A stretch of 64,000 nucleotides of DNA from Ichthyosporea sp. XGB-2017a (Eukaryota; Opisthokonta; Ichthyosporea). The position numbers were made by a program, and so were the translations under genes. The DNA is taken from NCBI GenBank assembly GCA_002811675.1, contig PDIM01000001.1:136151-200150 (forward strand). Direction: 5' to 3'. The first letter of the stretch is position 1, and each line of letters begins with the position of its first letter. Shown here piece after piece: positions 24,379-34,757 of this stretch. The notes under the pieces were generated by a model. The model saw only the letters and a program-made list of their open reading frames with translations. It was not told the origin of the DNA and did no database searches.

Positions 24379-24744
24379 TCATGGGGACTGGTCAGAGTTT
24401 TTATTTATATAGGGAGGAACTCCTTGAGGCTTTTCAGAAGTACCATCGAGGAGACGATCCAGAGTTGGTTTGACATACTCGTCGTATCGGAGACTGTTCT
24501 TGAGAAGTGTGCTTAACTTCTCGTTGATGGTTCGAAGTCCTGACTCAGGTCCGGGACTTGCGGATAGAGCTTCGACTGCTGCGTGATCTAGGTCTGATGG
24601 TTTGAGGACAGCTGGCCAAGAACAGGGAAACAGCTGTAGTGCGGGGAAGGTTGTGTTGTGGCTCCTGTCCTTGGAACATGTGGTCTGTCTCTGGAGCAAC
24701 ACGTGGTAAGGATTGCTCCCCTCGCTCGTTCTCTGCAAGGCCAT
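24379..24744 (-). CDS. Small orphan protein, 121 aa
   Basis: Open from ATG 24744 to a TGA at 24379. The peptide is polar at first. It then has a Pro/Leu-rich middle (FPALQLFPCSWPAVLKPSDL) and an amphipathic helical part (INEKLSTLLKNSLRYDEYVK). There is no signal peptide or membrane segment. The composition looks protein-like, but I recognise no family and there is no supporting splice structure. A pyrimidine-rich TTGCAG and a TTCAG lie upstream in the transcript, so the true start could be in another exon. Confidence 0.4.
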   Translation of the reverse strand: MALQRTSEGSNPYHVLLQRQTTCSKDRSHNTTFPALQLFPCSWPAVLKPSDLDHAAVEALSASPGPESGLRTINEKLSTLLKNSLRYDEYVKPTLDRLLDGTSEKPQGVPPYINKNSDQSP

Positions 24745-25274
24745 TTCTATCACCCTGAATTATAGTCAGCTGGAAGCTGTGCGCAAACTTGCAAAACTGC
24801 GAATTCGTTGCATCTTGCAGTATAGGGGACTGTGAGGACTACGATCTGATACGATATGAACTCTGAACCTAATGAGAATATGAGATTTCCAATAATTCCC
24901 ACGGACCCAACACCCCTACGATTATAATAAGGTCAAGTGACCACATTGGACATACTTAAAATAAAATGAATATGTTCCCTATTATTATATTATTATTATT
25001 CTTATTCAGCCCAGATTAGTGTGTGCTAGCTACTCTGTATTTTAAATCAGTGCTCAGTGCCCCAGAAACTTGCTGGTGATTTTGAGGGGATAAGGCTTGG
25101 TAGGACCAGGCGTCAGAAAAAGGAGAGGATTTGTGTTGATTAGTGGCCGGGGTGAAGCTTTGACTGGAGTTTCTCGACCCTGTATATATCTTTTTGGTAT
25201 TGTCGAGCCTGTTTTTATTCACTGATTAAGTAACTTGCATTGTGCGCTATAAGAACTATTTCCAACACTGAGCG
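24745..25274. other. Intergenic stretch before the patatin lipase
   Basis: AT-rich, with a TTATTA-rich block at 24980-25005. No exon seen; likely promoter of the plus-strand lipase. Confidence 0.4.
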
Positions 25275-27290
25275 ATGAATACAGTGAATGCAGAAGAAAG
25301 TGTTGAGCACAGGCGAAAAGGATCGTCACGGAATGACGTCAACGATTTAATTGGGATGGTAGCTGGTTTTGAATCACTTGGTAGAAAATCACTAGACGGC
25401 AAGGGCCAGCATCGTCACAAAAACTCAAATTCAAACGTGTCCCCTAGATTAGTTCGCACTGCTAGATCATCACAAGACCTAGAAGTTGAAGAAGATTCAA
25501 GACTGCGGAGACGAAGGCCCTCGGCGTCTAAACTGAATCGCTCTCTCTCCGCTAGGAGTTTGCGTAGAGCCCAAGCCCTTGGACTTATTAAAAGATTGCC
25601 GGAGCAGGAGGGGTTTGAGTATCCCCCGTTTCTACTTGAAGTGTGGAATTATGGATGTGTCATTGTTGCGTGGCTCCTTTGGCCTATCACTGCCTTTATT
25701 GTGGGTATTATTGGGGGAATCAATGTGCTCTTGTTACTTACAACATTCTTCCGTATAATAGTTGATTTATGCATTTTTGCAGTTCTTCGTATGGCAAGGT
25801 TTGTTATTGAGCACAAATGGCGTAGAAGTGACCCTACAAATGTCACACACTATGAAGATTGGGCAAAAAACCAACTTTTAATAGAAAAACTTAGGGGAGT
25901 TGATGATTGGAGGAGAGAAACTTGCTCGGATTTATATGATGAAGACCTATTGATGGCAAACTTGAAGAGTTTGAGAAGTGCCATTCAAGCAAAGGATATG
26001 AATAACCTGTCTCTGCATCTTAAGCCATGCTTTAACCGTCATCATTGCAATTTGGACGATAGAAACTTGCATGGTATTAGCGAACTCGGAACAAAGCATA
26101 TCGTAGAAGAGTACCTCGATGTTGTTGAAAAGGCAATAGAAGCGTATTGTCGTATTCCCGATTTTGATTATACTCGTTCTATGAGAATAACTGCCTTAGA
26201 GCGTGGTGCGAAAGCACTAGGATCCACTGCATTGTGCTTGTCAGGAGGCGGTAGCTTGGCAATGTACCATGTGGGTGTCGTAAAAGCGCTGCTGGAGGCA
26301 AATATAATGCCAAAGGTTATTGCAGGGACAAGTGGGGGGGCCATTGTTGCTTTAAAGTTGGCTATTCACACTGACGCAGAAATGCTGGACATTGTTTGTA
26401 AACCTGACATTGCCGATAGAGCGGGAAAGGTCTTTTTTGAGTCCATTACGTCGCAGGTGCTCCATTATTTCAGCAGCGGCTCGTTGATTAACCCCTCTGC
26501 TTTTTCGGAAACATCAAGGGCATATTATGGAGATTTCACTTTCGAGGAGGCTTATAAGAGAACTGGACGCATTGTCAACATTACAGTTGTAAAGTCTGAT
26601 AAACTTGGTCATCCTGTAGTTCTCAATTACATTACAGCCCCCCGCGTTCTCCTATGGAGTGCTTTAACAGCTACCTGTGCCATTCCGGGACTGATGCCAG
26701 CCATCACCTTGATGGCCAAAGACAAGGATGGGCTCATCATCCCTGCGTATCCTGAAGGGGTGAAGTGGATGGATGGAAGTATCATGGTTGATTTGCCTGT
26801 GAGTTTTTTGCGAAGGCAGTTTAACTGCAATCAATTTATTGTGTCTCAGGTAAATCCCCATGTGGCACCGTTTGCTATATCAAAAAGTAATGCTCCGCAT
26901 AGCTTACAAGAACTAGAAAACAAGATAACAAAAGATATTCGCTATCGTGCGAAAAAGTTGGCAAAGAAGAAACTAATGCCCAATTTTTTTGGTCAAGACC
27001 TAAGTGGCGTTGTAATGCAGCAGTATGGCTCTGATACGAGGGACACTGTTCTAATTGTACCTCGATTGTCAATGTATGACATCTTTAAAGTGTTGTCTCA
27101 ACCAACCTACAATGATATGAAGAGATACATACACAAAGGAATGCTGGCTACCTGGCCAAGATTGGCACAAATTGAACACAGACTTAGGCTAGAGTTAAAG
27201 ATTGAAGAAGAACTTGCTAATTTAAAGGGGGAAAGTGAAGAAACTATCAAAGGGGACCAAGAGTTTCCTCCCAAGCGCTACAGCGTGTAA
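25275..27290 (+). CDS. Patatin-domain triacylglycerol lipase (SDP1/Tgl3-5 type)
   Basis: The protein is 671 aa from the first ATG, intronless. The basic, Ser-rich N-terminus (1-115) is followed by a hydrophobic hairpin (about 125-175) that may sit in the lipid-droplet monolayer. A DUF3336-like helical region comes next (WRRSDPTNVTHYEDW, TCSDLYDED). The patatin core begins with the oxyanion loop SGGGSLAMYHVG and contains the nucleophile motif GTSGG (Ser353). The dyad aspartate is in WMDGSIMVDLP (Asp500). This arrangement is that of plant SUGAR-DEPENDENT1 and yeast Tgl3/4/5, which hydrolyse stored triacylglycerol and may acylate lysolipids. Both catalytic residues are present, so it should be active. 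It is convergent with the PKA gene. Confidence 0.93.
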   Translation: MNTVNAEESVEHRRKGSSRNDVNDLIGMVAGFESLGRKSLDGKGQHRHKNSNSNVSPRLVRTARSSQDLEVEEDSRLRRRRPSASKLNRSLSARSLRRAQALGLIKRLPEQEGFEYPPFLLEVWNYGCVIVAWLLWPITAFIVGIIGGINVLLLLTTFFRIIVDLCIFAVLRMARFVIEHKWRRSDPTNVTHYEDWAKNQLLIEKLRGVDDWRRETCSDLYDEDLLMANLKSLRSAIQAKDMNNLSLHLKPCFNRHHCNLDDRNLHGISELGTKHIVEEYLDVVEKAIEAYCRIPDFDYTRSMRITALERGAKALGSTALCLSGGGSLAMYHVGVVKALLEANIMPKVIAGTSGGAIVALKLAIHTDAEMLDIVCKPDIADRAGKVFFESITSQVLHYFSSGSLINPSAFSETSRAYYGDFTFEEAYKRTGRIVNITVVKSDKLGHPVVLNYITAPRVLLWSALTATCAIPGLMPAITLMAKDKDGLIIPAYPEGVKWMDGSIMVDLPVSFLRRQFNCNQFIVSQVNPHVAPFAISKSNAPHSLQELENKITKDIRYRAKKLAKKKLMPNFFGQDLSGVVMQQYGSDTRDTVLIVPRLSMYDIFKVLSQPTYNDMKRYIHKGMLATWPRLAQIEHRLRLELKIEEELANLKGESEETIKGDQEFPPKRYSV

Positions 27291-27296
27291 AATAAA
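27291..27296 (+). terminator. Poly(A) signal abutting the lipase stop codon
   Basis: AATAAA begins at the base after the TAA. A second one is at 27407-27412. Minus-strand AATAAA copies for the convergent kinase lie between them (27376-27371 and 27364-27359), so the 3' ends overlap. Confidence 0.5.
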
Positions 27297-27474
27297 GGGT
27301 CGTATGGAAAGTTAAAATGCGAATTTGACAAAATTGGCATATGGATTTGTAATATAGGTTTATTAACTGGTTTATTATGTGAGCAGCTTATATTGGAATC
27401 CACTTCAATAAATTCTTAAAGGAGAATGTAGCCGTCGGCTATGAAATGGGGAACATTGCTTTAAGGCAATCGGC

Positions 27475-28967
27475 TTAGAAGTCTTTAAAGACTTCTTCGT
27501 GCGGATCAATAACATCATCTCCCGACCAAACTATAGGCTCCTCATCATATCGGTCAAAGTTAGAGTCATCTCCGGGTCCATTAACCTTAGGAACATAAGG
27601 CGAATTAACACGCAAGTGGTAAAGATCGTCCCAAGAACATGTTTTGAAGTACTTCATATTTTTAATGTCCGCAACACCGTTCTTCATATTACCCAAGCGT
27701 TTTGTCAAATCAGACTGAAGAAATCCAGTGATAATTTCCCTTTCATCCATCTTAAAGTGAGATGGAAATAAGATTCGACCTTCAACAATTTTCTTATACA
27801 TTTCCATTTGGTTGCCATCATAAAATGGTGCATGCCCTGCTCGCATTTCAAAAATCAAAATTCCTAAAGCCCACCAATCTACGGCATGCGCATAACCTTT
27901 GCTGAGAATGATTTCCGGCGCCAAGTATTCAGGTGTACCACAAAGGGTCCATGTTCTGTTGTCTACACGCTTGGCAAACCCAAAATCAGTTACTCTGACG
28001 TTGCCTCTGTGGTCAATGAGTAAATTTTCTGGCTTTAAATCGCGATAGATAATATCAAGATTATGGAGGTATTCGAAAGCCAACGACACTTGGGCGGCAA
28101 AGAATCTTGCAATATCCGAGTTAAAATGTCTATTTCTATGGATATGAGTAAACATTTCACCTCCATTAATAAATTCCAAGCAGAAATATAAGTTCTTCTT
28201 GTCCTGAAAAGTAGTTACCAATTTGATAATAAATGGGCAATCTATACATAACAAAATATTCTTCTCATTTGCAGTGTGCTCCACCTGTTTCAGTCTTATG
28301 ACAACATCCTTCTTGATCACCTTAATAGCAAAATAGTTCTTCTGTCCTTTTTCCTTGCACAGCAGAACCCTTCCAAATGAGCCCGTTCCAAGAGTGCGAT
28401 AAACTTCATAGTCCATCAATGTCTTGCCATCTTCTCTAACGCTCGCAAGGGCTTTGACTTTCACTTCGAATTGCTCTCTTTGGTTACTCAACTGTTCTGA
28501 AGTACTAGCTTTGCGAAAAGCACCCTTCTTGCCCGTCATGCTAATCAGTCCCTTCACAAGGTCTTCAATGTTCGCAACCTGTTCTCTTGACTTTTGAAAA
28601 ACTGGCAAGAGCTTTTCATTTAAAATATTCCAATCAGTAAGAATTTCCTCAGAATTGTCAGCCTGTGCAACGACCAATTCCTTTTTTGATTCTTTGAAAT
28701 AAATTCTATATTTATCTTTGGCTAGGGCCCCCTTCAAACGATAGATTAAGTGCCATGATTCTGGTATAGTGATTTTGAAATAATCATTTTCGTACTGAAC
28801 ACCTTTCTTGTCAACCGTCTAAAAAAAGAAAGCAACAGAGGCCCCGAGTTAGTATACGATGATGCAGAAAAAAGAGATATCAGCTACAAAGAGCAATATA
28901 CCTTTCGCGCTTGATTCTGATACCCCGACTGGATATCACCAGGACAATAAGGAACACAAAGAACCAT
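27475..28967 (-). CDS. cAMP-dependent protein kinase catalytic subunit (AGC family) with long N-terminal extension
   Basis: Exons 28967-28902 and 28818-27475 (83-nt intron, GTATAT donor, perfect TACTAAC branch at 28854-28848) give 469 aa from the first in-frame ATG. The kinase core (about 160-415) has GTGSFGRV, AIKVIKK, YRDLKPEN, DFGFAKR and the activation loop TWTLCGTPEYLAPE. The AGC C-tail ends in the hydrophobic motif FKDF. These are PKA-C signatures. The N-terminal ~155 residues before the kinase are unusual: normal PKA-C has ~40. The frame also stays open upstream of 28967 to about 29057 without an ATG, in protein-like sequence (FLIDPLGELTKDHLYFYC), so a further 5' exon probably exists. 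The function of the extension is unknown. Confidence 0.9.
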
Positions 28968-30145
28968 TTTTGCAACTCGTCTTCCTTTCTGTTTCTTCGC
29001 TTGACAGTAAAAGTATAAATGATCCTTTGTCAATTCGCCAAGAGGATCAATAAGAAACTGGTCTCAAACTGCTCCAGATCGAAAAGCGAACTGCACAACG
29101 AAATACAATAATCACTTTCTCTGCTAAAGCTAAATACGGTGGGTCTATGGAGAAGAATAGCACACACACACACTAATCCCACAAGCCACAAGTAATATTC
29201 AAATAAAAGGATCAAGGGCTTATGCCTCCTTCAGTATCTCTCTTTCTGTCTCTCTCTCCGCCCCTGTGTGTAGATCTATGTCTCACACTTTGTCTCTTAT
29301 GTCCAGGAAGAAGTGGCTGGCTGTAGAGGTGTCGAGCTGTAATATCATATATCGTACAGAGGGAATTCTCAAACCAAAACAAATAATACTGTATAGCCCT
29401 GCAAGTCACAACAGCAGCAATTAAAGTAATGGCAGCCGATCGGGGAGGGACTGAGGGAGGCCTCAGGCCTGCTGCGCCATGGCCGAATGGTGCAAAATTA
29501 CAGTACCGCATCTGTACATGTACGATCGAGCTGGAATCAAAGTGCAATGCCCTAACCCTCCATCCGATTAGTAGGCCCCGGCCCAGAGGAATAGGAATAC
29601 CCCCTACATACCATAACCCTGATGGGGCCCGTGGGTGTGAACCTGATCTATTTATATTGTGGAGCCATATATAGAAAGGCTGGAGTACGCAGCTACGATT
29701 CCTTTCCCCTAACCCTCCAGATCCTATCTGATCCGAGACTTAATTTATAAAGGCGAGAAAAAGCCAATGATCATGAGGAAATAGAAATGTCGGGACTCGG
29801 GTGGCCTTGAAGACTGCAGTAGAAATTGAAAAACACAGTTGAAACCAGCAGCAAGGTTGACTGACTGGTTCTGGGGAAACAAGGCACTACTGTACTGCTA
29901 CCCTTTTGATTTTGATTTACAGTTCAAGCTTTGGAGTGTTGAGTCTGTAGAGTAGTATCTGCCAAGCAAGTCTTGAACTGCAAGGGGGCAGCTGGGATAT
30001 ATATTGCAGGAATATTTTGGGTATTGAATGCCATTGAGGAATGGGCTTGCTTCTTTTTGGATTGGCCGAATTATTCATTTGTTTTCGTCCGTACAGCAGT
30101 GCATGCCCACATAGTAAATAGATTACTTTGCTGACGAAAACTACT
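28968..30145. other. Stretch upstream of the kinase and OSBP genes
   Basis: The first 90 bases are probably coding exon of the kinase (see that entry). Beyond it are a CA dinucleotide run at about 29161-29173 and a CT-rich block at 29235-29262. Three TAACCCT motifs occur at 29553, 29614 and 29710. No first kinase exon with an ATG could be fixed. The open frame at 29212-29547 on the minus strand is of doubtful meaning. Confidence 0.4.
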
Positions 30146-32155
30146 ATGTCTAGTGGAGCTGGGGCGAATTCTGGGGACCATATTCAACCCTTCTTTGAGG
30201 GACGATTGTCAAAATGGACAAATTATGTTCATGGATGGCAATTCCGTTGGTTTGTACTGAGTCATGGGGTTCTGAGCTATTATTCTTCAAAGGAGAAAAT
30301 GTCTTTGTCAAAGCACATGAGAGGGTCTATTAACTTAACAAAGTCAGATATTTCAATTGATTTAAGTAACGATTTAGAATTTACAATTACATGTTCTCCA
30401 AAAATATTTTATCTGAAAGCAAGTTCTGTGGAAGAGCGAAAGCAATGGCTAACTGTATTAAATGAAGCGAAAAATGGTGGAGAATGTGAAACTCCCCCCA
30501 AAAGCACAGGGGAGAAAGCTATGTTGAATATTAATCCTAAACAATTGCACAACAAATATGTGGAAGCATGTATGTATCGAACCCTCTCCAAGCAGCATTT
30601 GGATAATCTCTTTGAGTATTTGAAAAACAGAAACCAGGCTACAAGTAGTGGTGCAGGAGGTAGCGAACAAGACTCTTGGGAAGATGGTAGGGGATCGGTT
30701 GAGCGTGCGGCAGTTCGAGCTTCGTCTAGTGAAGGTGTGCCAACGAATAATGGAGAGAAAGATAGCTTGGTTATTTTTAACGCCACCTCTGATGCTTTAT
30801 TTAAGACAATTGATGATTGTCTTCATTCTTTAAAGCTGGCCGTTGAACTTGTGGGGACGTCTGATGGGAGTACAATAGAACAGGGAAAGATGTCAAAACC
30901 TCTTTCGCCAGAAGTATTGCTTCGTGATCAAAACAAAGAGTCATATAGCGAAAGCAAAGACAGCCTTCATGCAGCGTCTGGAGTAACTCAAGACATTTTT
31001 TTTGATGCGGTCGAGAACTATGAGGACCTGAACGATGGGATCTATGCAGAGTCCGGGGAAGAGCTACTATCCGATGAGGAATCTGGGGAAGATGTTGATT
31101 CTGATGATGAGGGAGACTCTGGGCAGCGAAGTGTTCTTTATCACTTGATTTCAAGTGTTAAAATTGGAACCGACTTAACAAAGGTGCCCCTACCAACTTT
31201 TATTCTAGAGCGCAAATCGCTATTGGAAATGTATTCAGACTTTATGGCCCACGCTGACATGTTTCTTAAGATTCCTGACTTTGACGATCCCAGAGAAAGA
31301 TTTCTTCAGGTTTTGAGATGGCATCTGTGTTCATTTGCCGAAGGACGGAAAAGTTCGATTGCGAAGAAGCCATACAATCCCATATTGGGAGAAATATTTA
31401 GATGCTCTTGGGATTTACAAAATGAAAATTTGGGTCATGTGTTTTATGTGTCGGAGCAAGTATCACATCATCCACCAGTTTCTGCATTTTATTTTGAAAG
31501 TAAAAAGAAGCGAATTGTTTGTAATGCTCATATTTGGACAAAATCAAAATTCTATGGGTTGTCTATTGGCGTGCACAATGTGGGTCAAGCCAGCATACAG
31601 CTCTTGGATAGGGATGAAGAGTACATTTTGACTTTTCCAAGTGCTTATGGTCGCTCGATTCTAAATGTACCATGGGTGGAGCTTGGTGGGAAAACATCTC
31701 TTATTTGCAAAAAAACTGGGTATAGAGCAGATATCGAGTTTCTATGTAAACCAACATTCGGTGGTAAACCTCACAAAATTTCATGTGAAGTAAAGCATGT
31801 TACAAAGCCAAAATCCATATTGAAAGTAACTGGAGAGTGGAATGGAACCCTCACATTCAATGATCTTAATACCACAGAGCAAGAAGTTGTTAATTTGAAA
31901 TCACTTCCTGTTATTCCTAAAATTGTCAAGCCTCTTAAAGAACAAGAACCATACGAATCTCGAAGATTATGGAAGGATGTGACTAGGGCATTAAAGTACA
32001 AAGAGATGGATAAAGCGACGGCCGGAAAGCACAAATTGGAGGAAAAGCAAAGGGCAGATGCCAAATACAGGCAACAAAACAATGTAGTTTACAAACAAAA
32101 GATTTTTAGTAAGGACACTGATGGCAACTGGAGGTATAACGACTCGCTGGTGTAG
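30146..32155 (+). CDS. Oxysterol-binding protein-related protein (PH + ORD)
   Basis: This 669-aa lipid-transfer protein is intronless. The pleckstrin-homology domain occupies about residues 15-107 (FFEGRLSKWTNY, then GWQFRWFVL), for membrane PI4P. A linker carries an acidic region and an FFAT-like motif IFFDAVE (284-290), which should bind VAP proteins on the ER. The ORD domain starts near 345 and has the fingerprint EQVSHHPP at 437-444. Known relatives exchange sterol for PI4P at ER-Golgi or ER-plasma membrane contacts. The motif's first position is Ile instead of the usual Glu, but the core FFDA-x-E is intact. ATG 30146 is the first ATG of the frame. It is convergent with the HACD gene 123 bp away. 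Confidence 0.95.
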   Translation: MSSGAGANSGDHIQPFFEGRLSKWTNYVHGWQFRWFVLSHGVLSYYSSKEKMSLSKHMRGSINLTKSDISIDLSNDLEFTITCSPKIFYLKASSVEERKQWLTVLNEAKNGGECETPPKSTGEKAMLNINPKQLHNKYVEACMYRTLSKQHLDNLFEYLKNRNQATSSGAGGSEQDSWEDGRGSVERAAVRASSSEGVPTNNGEKDSLVIFNATSDALFKTIDDCLHSLKLAVELVGTSDGSTIEQGKMSKPLSPEVLLRDQNKESYSESKDSLHAASGVTQDIFFDAVENYEDLNDGIYAESGEELLSDEESGEDVDSDDEGDSGQRSVLYHLISSVKIGTDLTKVPLPTFILERKSLLEMYSDFMAHADMFLKIPDFDDPRERFLQVLRWHLCSFAEGRKSSIAKKPYNPILGEIFRCSWDLQNENLGHVFYVSEQVSHHPPVSAFYFESKKKRIVCNAHIWTKSKFYGLSIGVHNVGQASIQLLDRDEEYILTFPSAYGRSILNVPWVELGGKTSLICKKTGYRADIEFLCKPTFGGKPHKISCEVKHVTKPKSILKVTGEWNGTLTFNDLNTTEQEVVNLKSLPVIPKIVKPLKEQEPYESRRLWKDVTRALKYKEMDKATAGKHKLEEKQRADAKYRQQNNVVYKQKIFSKDTDGNWRYNDSLV

Positions 32156-32278
32156 CCTGGACTCGTCTCAACAACTTTGAGTGTAGATCTGAAATTTATT
32201 GTAGCAGCCCGCTCTGTGCCCCAAGGCTTCACATGGCTTTAGCCATAGCACAGTTACAATTTGCGTGAAATGTGAAAA

Positions 32279-33037
32279 CTAGTGTACTTTCTGCTTTCTT
32301 GGATTAAGTCTTCTTTGCCTTTGCCGCCACATATGTGAAAGCATATAGAGCGCGACTGATGGATATATGTAAATACATGAAATAAACACAAGAATTAGAA
32401 CCTGAAGCATTTAGTTACATCTACGTTATAGCTTGGAAAGGATATACTTACAAAACGGAAAGACGGCCATGTAGCCCATCAAGAAGTAGGTGAAATTAAA
32501 AGGTATTCCATTCTTGTTCAAAAATTCATAAGTAGTAAGTTCATACACCACCACAAACGGCAAAACTTTGTACATTAAGTAGAATTCGCATCCCATCCCA
32601 ACCGGATACAAGGGAACCCAAATCGAATACCTCAGCCATGTAAAACCACCAAGAATTGTATTTCCCTCATTTAAAATCAAAGAGAATGCATAGAAAGGAT
32701 ATCTAAAGATTTCAATTCCCGACCACACGATAAAAAGAATCCCTGTAATAGCTTCTCTGTGCATTTCAGGAACAGGATCAATAACTGCAAAGAATACAAA
32801 CGCTCTTCCAGATGCCTGTAGTAACGGTGCCATGCACCCAGTCTTGACGAACCCCAAAATGGGATGCACTGCCTCCATAAAGCACATCAAAATACATATA
32901 CGCATCCATTGTTGAGCGTTGTCAAATACCTTTTCAAGCTCATTGAACTTTTCAATACTTTTTAAAAACGTAAAGCCAAATCCGCAAAATAAGGCAACAT
33001 TAAAGCAAAACAAGTAACCCCGTACAGCAACGTTCAT
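32279..33037 (-). CDS. HACD: Very-long-chain 3-hydroxyacyl-CoA dehydratase (PHS1/HACD)
   Basis: Exons 33037-32452 and 32355-32279 (96-nt intron, GTAAGT..CATCAG, phase 1) give 220 aa. This ER membrane enzyme removes water in the third step of the fatty-acid elongation cycle. About six membrane segments are present. The catalytic Tyr lies in EIFRYPFY and the catalytic Glu in YPVGMGCE, both family signatures. The second exon supplies 24 full codons: ALYMLSHMWRQRQRRL and a basic end. This restores the family ending (LYxHMxxQRR). If the frame is read straight through the donor instead, the protein stops after a spurious KYILSKL. A dibasic C-terminus is consistent with ER retention. Start 33037 is the first ATG. 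Confidence 0.93.
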
Positions 33038-33470
33038 AGTTGCAAGTAAAAGTCCCAAAGGGAAAACGAACACAAACCAAAGCGAAAGTGTATAACAAAC
33101 TAAACCAAAATCAGTGTTTCAGGATAAGATCCAACAAGCCCAACAAGCCTCGAATGAATAGAAAACACCACAACAGCTGTTGCTTCACAATGAATAAATG
33201 AGCAGAGATATTTTGGGTGGGAAAGGGGGAGGTCCTTTCCTGTGTCTGAGGTTGTGATACTTCTTGGGTGGTTACCATTAACAGAGACATGATGGGAAGA
33301 ATAAAACCATTTTATTTCCGACAATTTATGTACAAATCCACTCAAAGGCAAGTCAGAGTTGCGTATTGATAAGGACCACTTTAAAAGGTCAATCGCTTTC
33401 AGAGGCCGTGGAGGGAAGGGAAGAGGAGGGGGGCAGCTACTTCTAGTAAAGTGTTTAATCCCAATGGTAA
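33038..33470. other. Short intergenic stretch
   Basis: HACD promoter side and 3' flank of the small membrane-protein gene; a G-rich block at 33410-33435. Nothing coding seen. Confidence 0.35.
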
Positions 33471-33988
33471 TTAATGATTTTTACTCGGGTTAGGAATCTT
33501 ATCGGGATCTCCTGGCTCACTAGCAAACCGATAATCTGGATCAGCTTCTGCATTGCTATGAGGAATTGATATATAGTCCTCTATTCTTACGTCATGATTT
33601 GCCCGCTCCCCGTGAATGTTATCGTCCAAGTTAGGGGATGGCGTTTTGTCCTTCGAAAGGACAGGCACGTCATCGTCACCCCAATCTCGTCCAAATATCT
33701 CTATACTGGCAACCAACAGCAACAGAACAAAGATCACCCCAAATACGGCTGCAATAACGTTACGCTTGGCCATACTTTTCTTTTTAGCATTGAAAACATA
33801 AAGTTCCTCTGAAAAGTGAAGTCAAAAGCAAAAGTACATGAGTCATTGATAAACTCTGCAAAACAACACGAAACAACAAACGCACATGAACAACAAATAA
33901 ACGTACCATAGACCTGCCCAAGTTCGGGATCCACTGATCCCACTGGCAAAACTGCTGCCCTCTCGTACTTATAATCCCTGTTATTCAT
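33471..33988 (-). CDS. Small single-pass membrane protein, acidic C-terminal part
   Basis: Exons 33988-33907 and 33808-33471 (98-nt intron, GTACGT..TTCAG, phase 1) give 139 aa. The N-terminus of ~40 residues is polar and ends in a basic block (NAKKKSMAKRN). A single hydrophobic helix follows (VIAAVFGVIFVLLLLVASI, about 44-62). The ~75-residue tail is acidic and Pro/Asn-rich (WGDDDVP, DPDYRFASEPGDPD). Charge distribution suggests N-in, C-out topology. There is no signal peptide and no known domain. I recognise no family. The clean splice and TM architecture make it a real gene. Confidence 0.7.
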
Positions 33989-34757
33989 TCTTACACACAG
34001 AGCGAGTAAGGCAATCCCACTTCTTTATTCACACCGTCCCGAGCCACAAACACCTTCAACCAATCAAGAGAGTCACCAACCAATACTGCAAGGGGCAAAG
34101 AACAAAACACACAATCCAACCAACCCAAAAGTGTGAACGAATCGACAAAACAAAATGTCGAAAACCATAAAAATTATGAGGAAAAATAATAGAAATTCCA
34201 GAACTCCAAACAATTCAGGTGTGTGGCCGGTGGGGGCCGGGGAGAATGGAATGCAGGGCAGTCGACTGCAGAGCTGGGCTTGTAGGGGTCCACTGCACAG
34301 CTGGCCTCTGTTCTGCTGCTATGCCAGTTGGCAGTTGGCACACTATAACACAGCATGTGTCTGTCTCTCTCTCACCGGATGCTCTGAATGGGGAGGCACA
34401 CTTAACACTGTACACTTAAGTCCACACTTATGACTTTTGCCTTGGTTTATTGAATAGTTTCCCGTTTGATATCAGGTATAGTCACTGTCTACGGGAGTGG
34501 GAACAGTAGCACTGTGAGTGTCATGCTGTTGCTGTTCACTGGAGGCGTGGGGGAGGAATGGTCATCGGGCTGCATGTTCCCTTTTCGAGAACAAAAAAGA
34601 ATGAAGTTGTCCCGACCCATTAAATAGATGAAAGAAGAAAGACGCGTGACGAGGTTGTGAAGCAACATAAGGATAGTTGAGGCGGTTGTACATATTGAAA
34701 CGGTGCGAGAGAGAAGACTATATGCATATAGTAACCAATACTACAATTTTCCAACAT
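33989..34757. other. Intergenic stretch
   Basis: No exon supported. A G-rich block lies at 34222-34243. Short overlapping frames at 34155-34433 look accidental. Poly(A) region of MAK16 at the right end. Confidence 0.35.

Noticed and set aside
29212-29547. 111-codon minus-strand frame upstream of the kinase
   Set aside because: Built largely from CT/GA-rich DNA; the peptide has no domain and does not join to the kinase frame.
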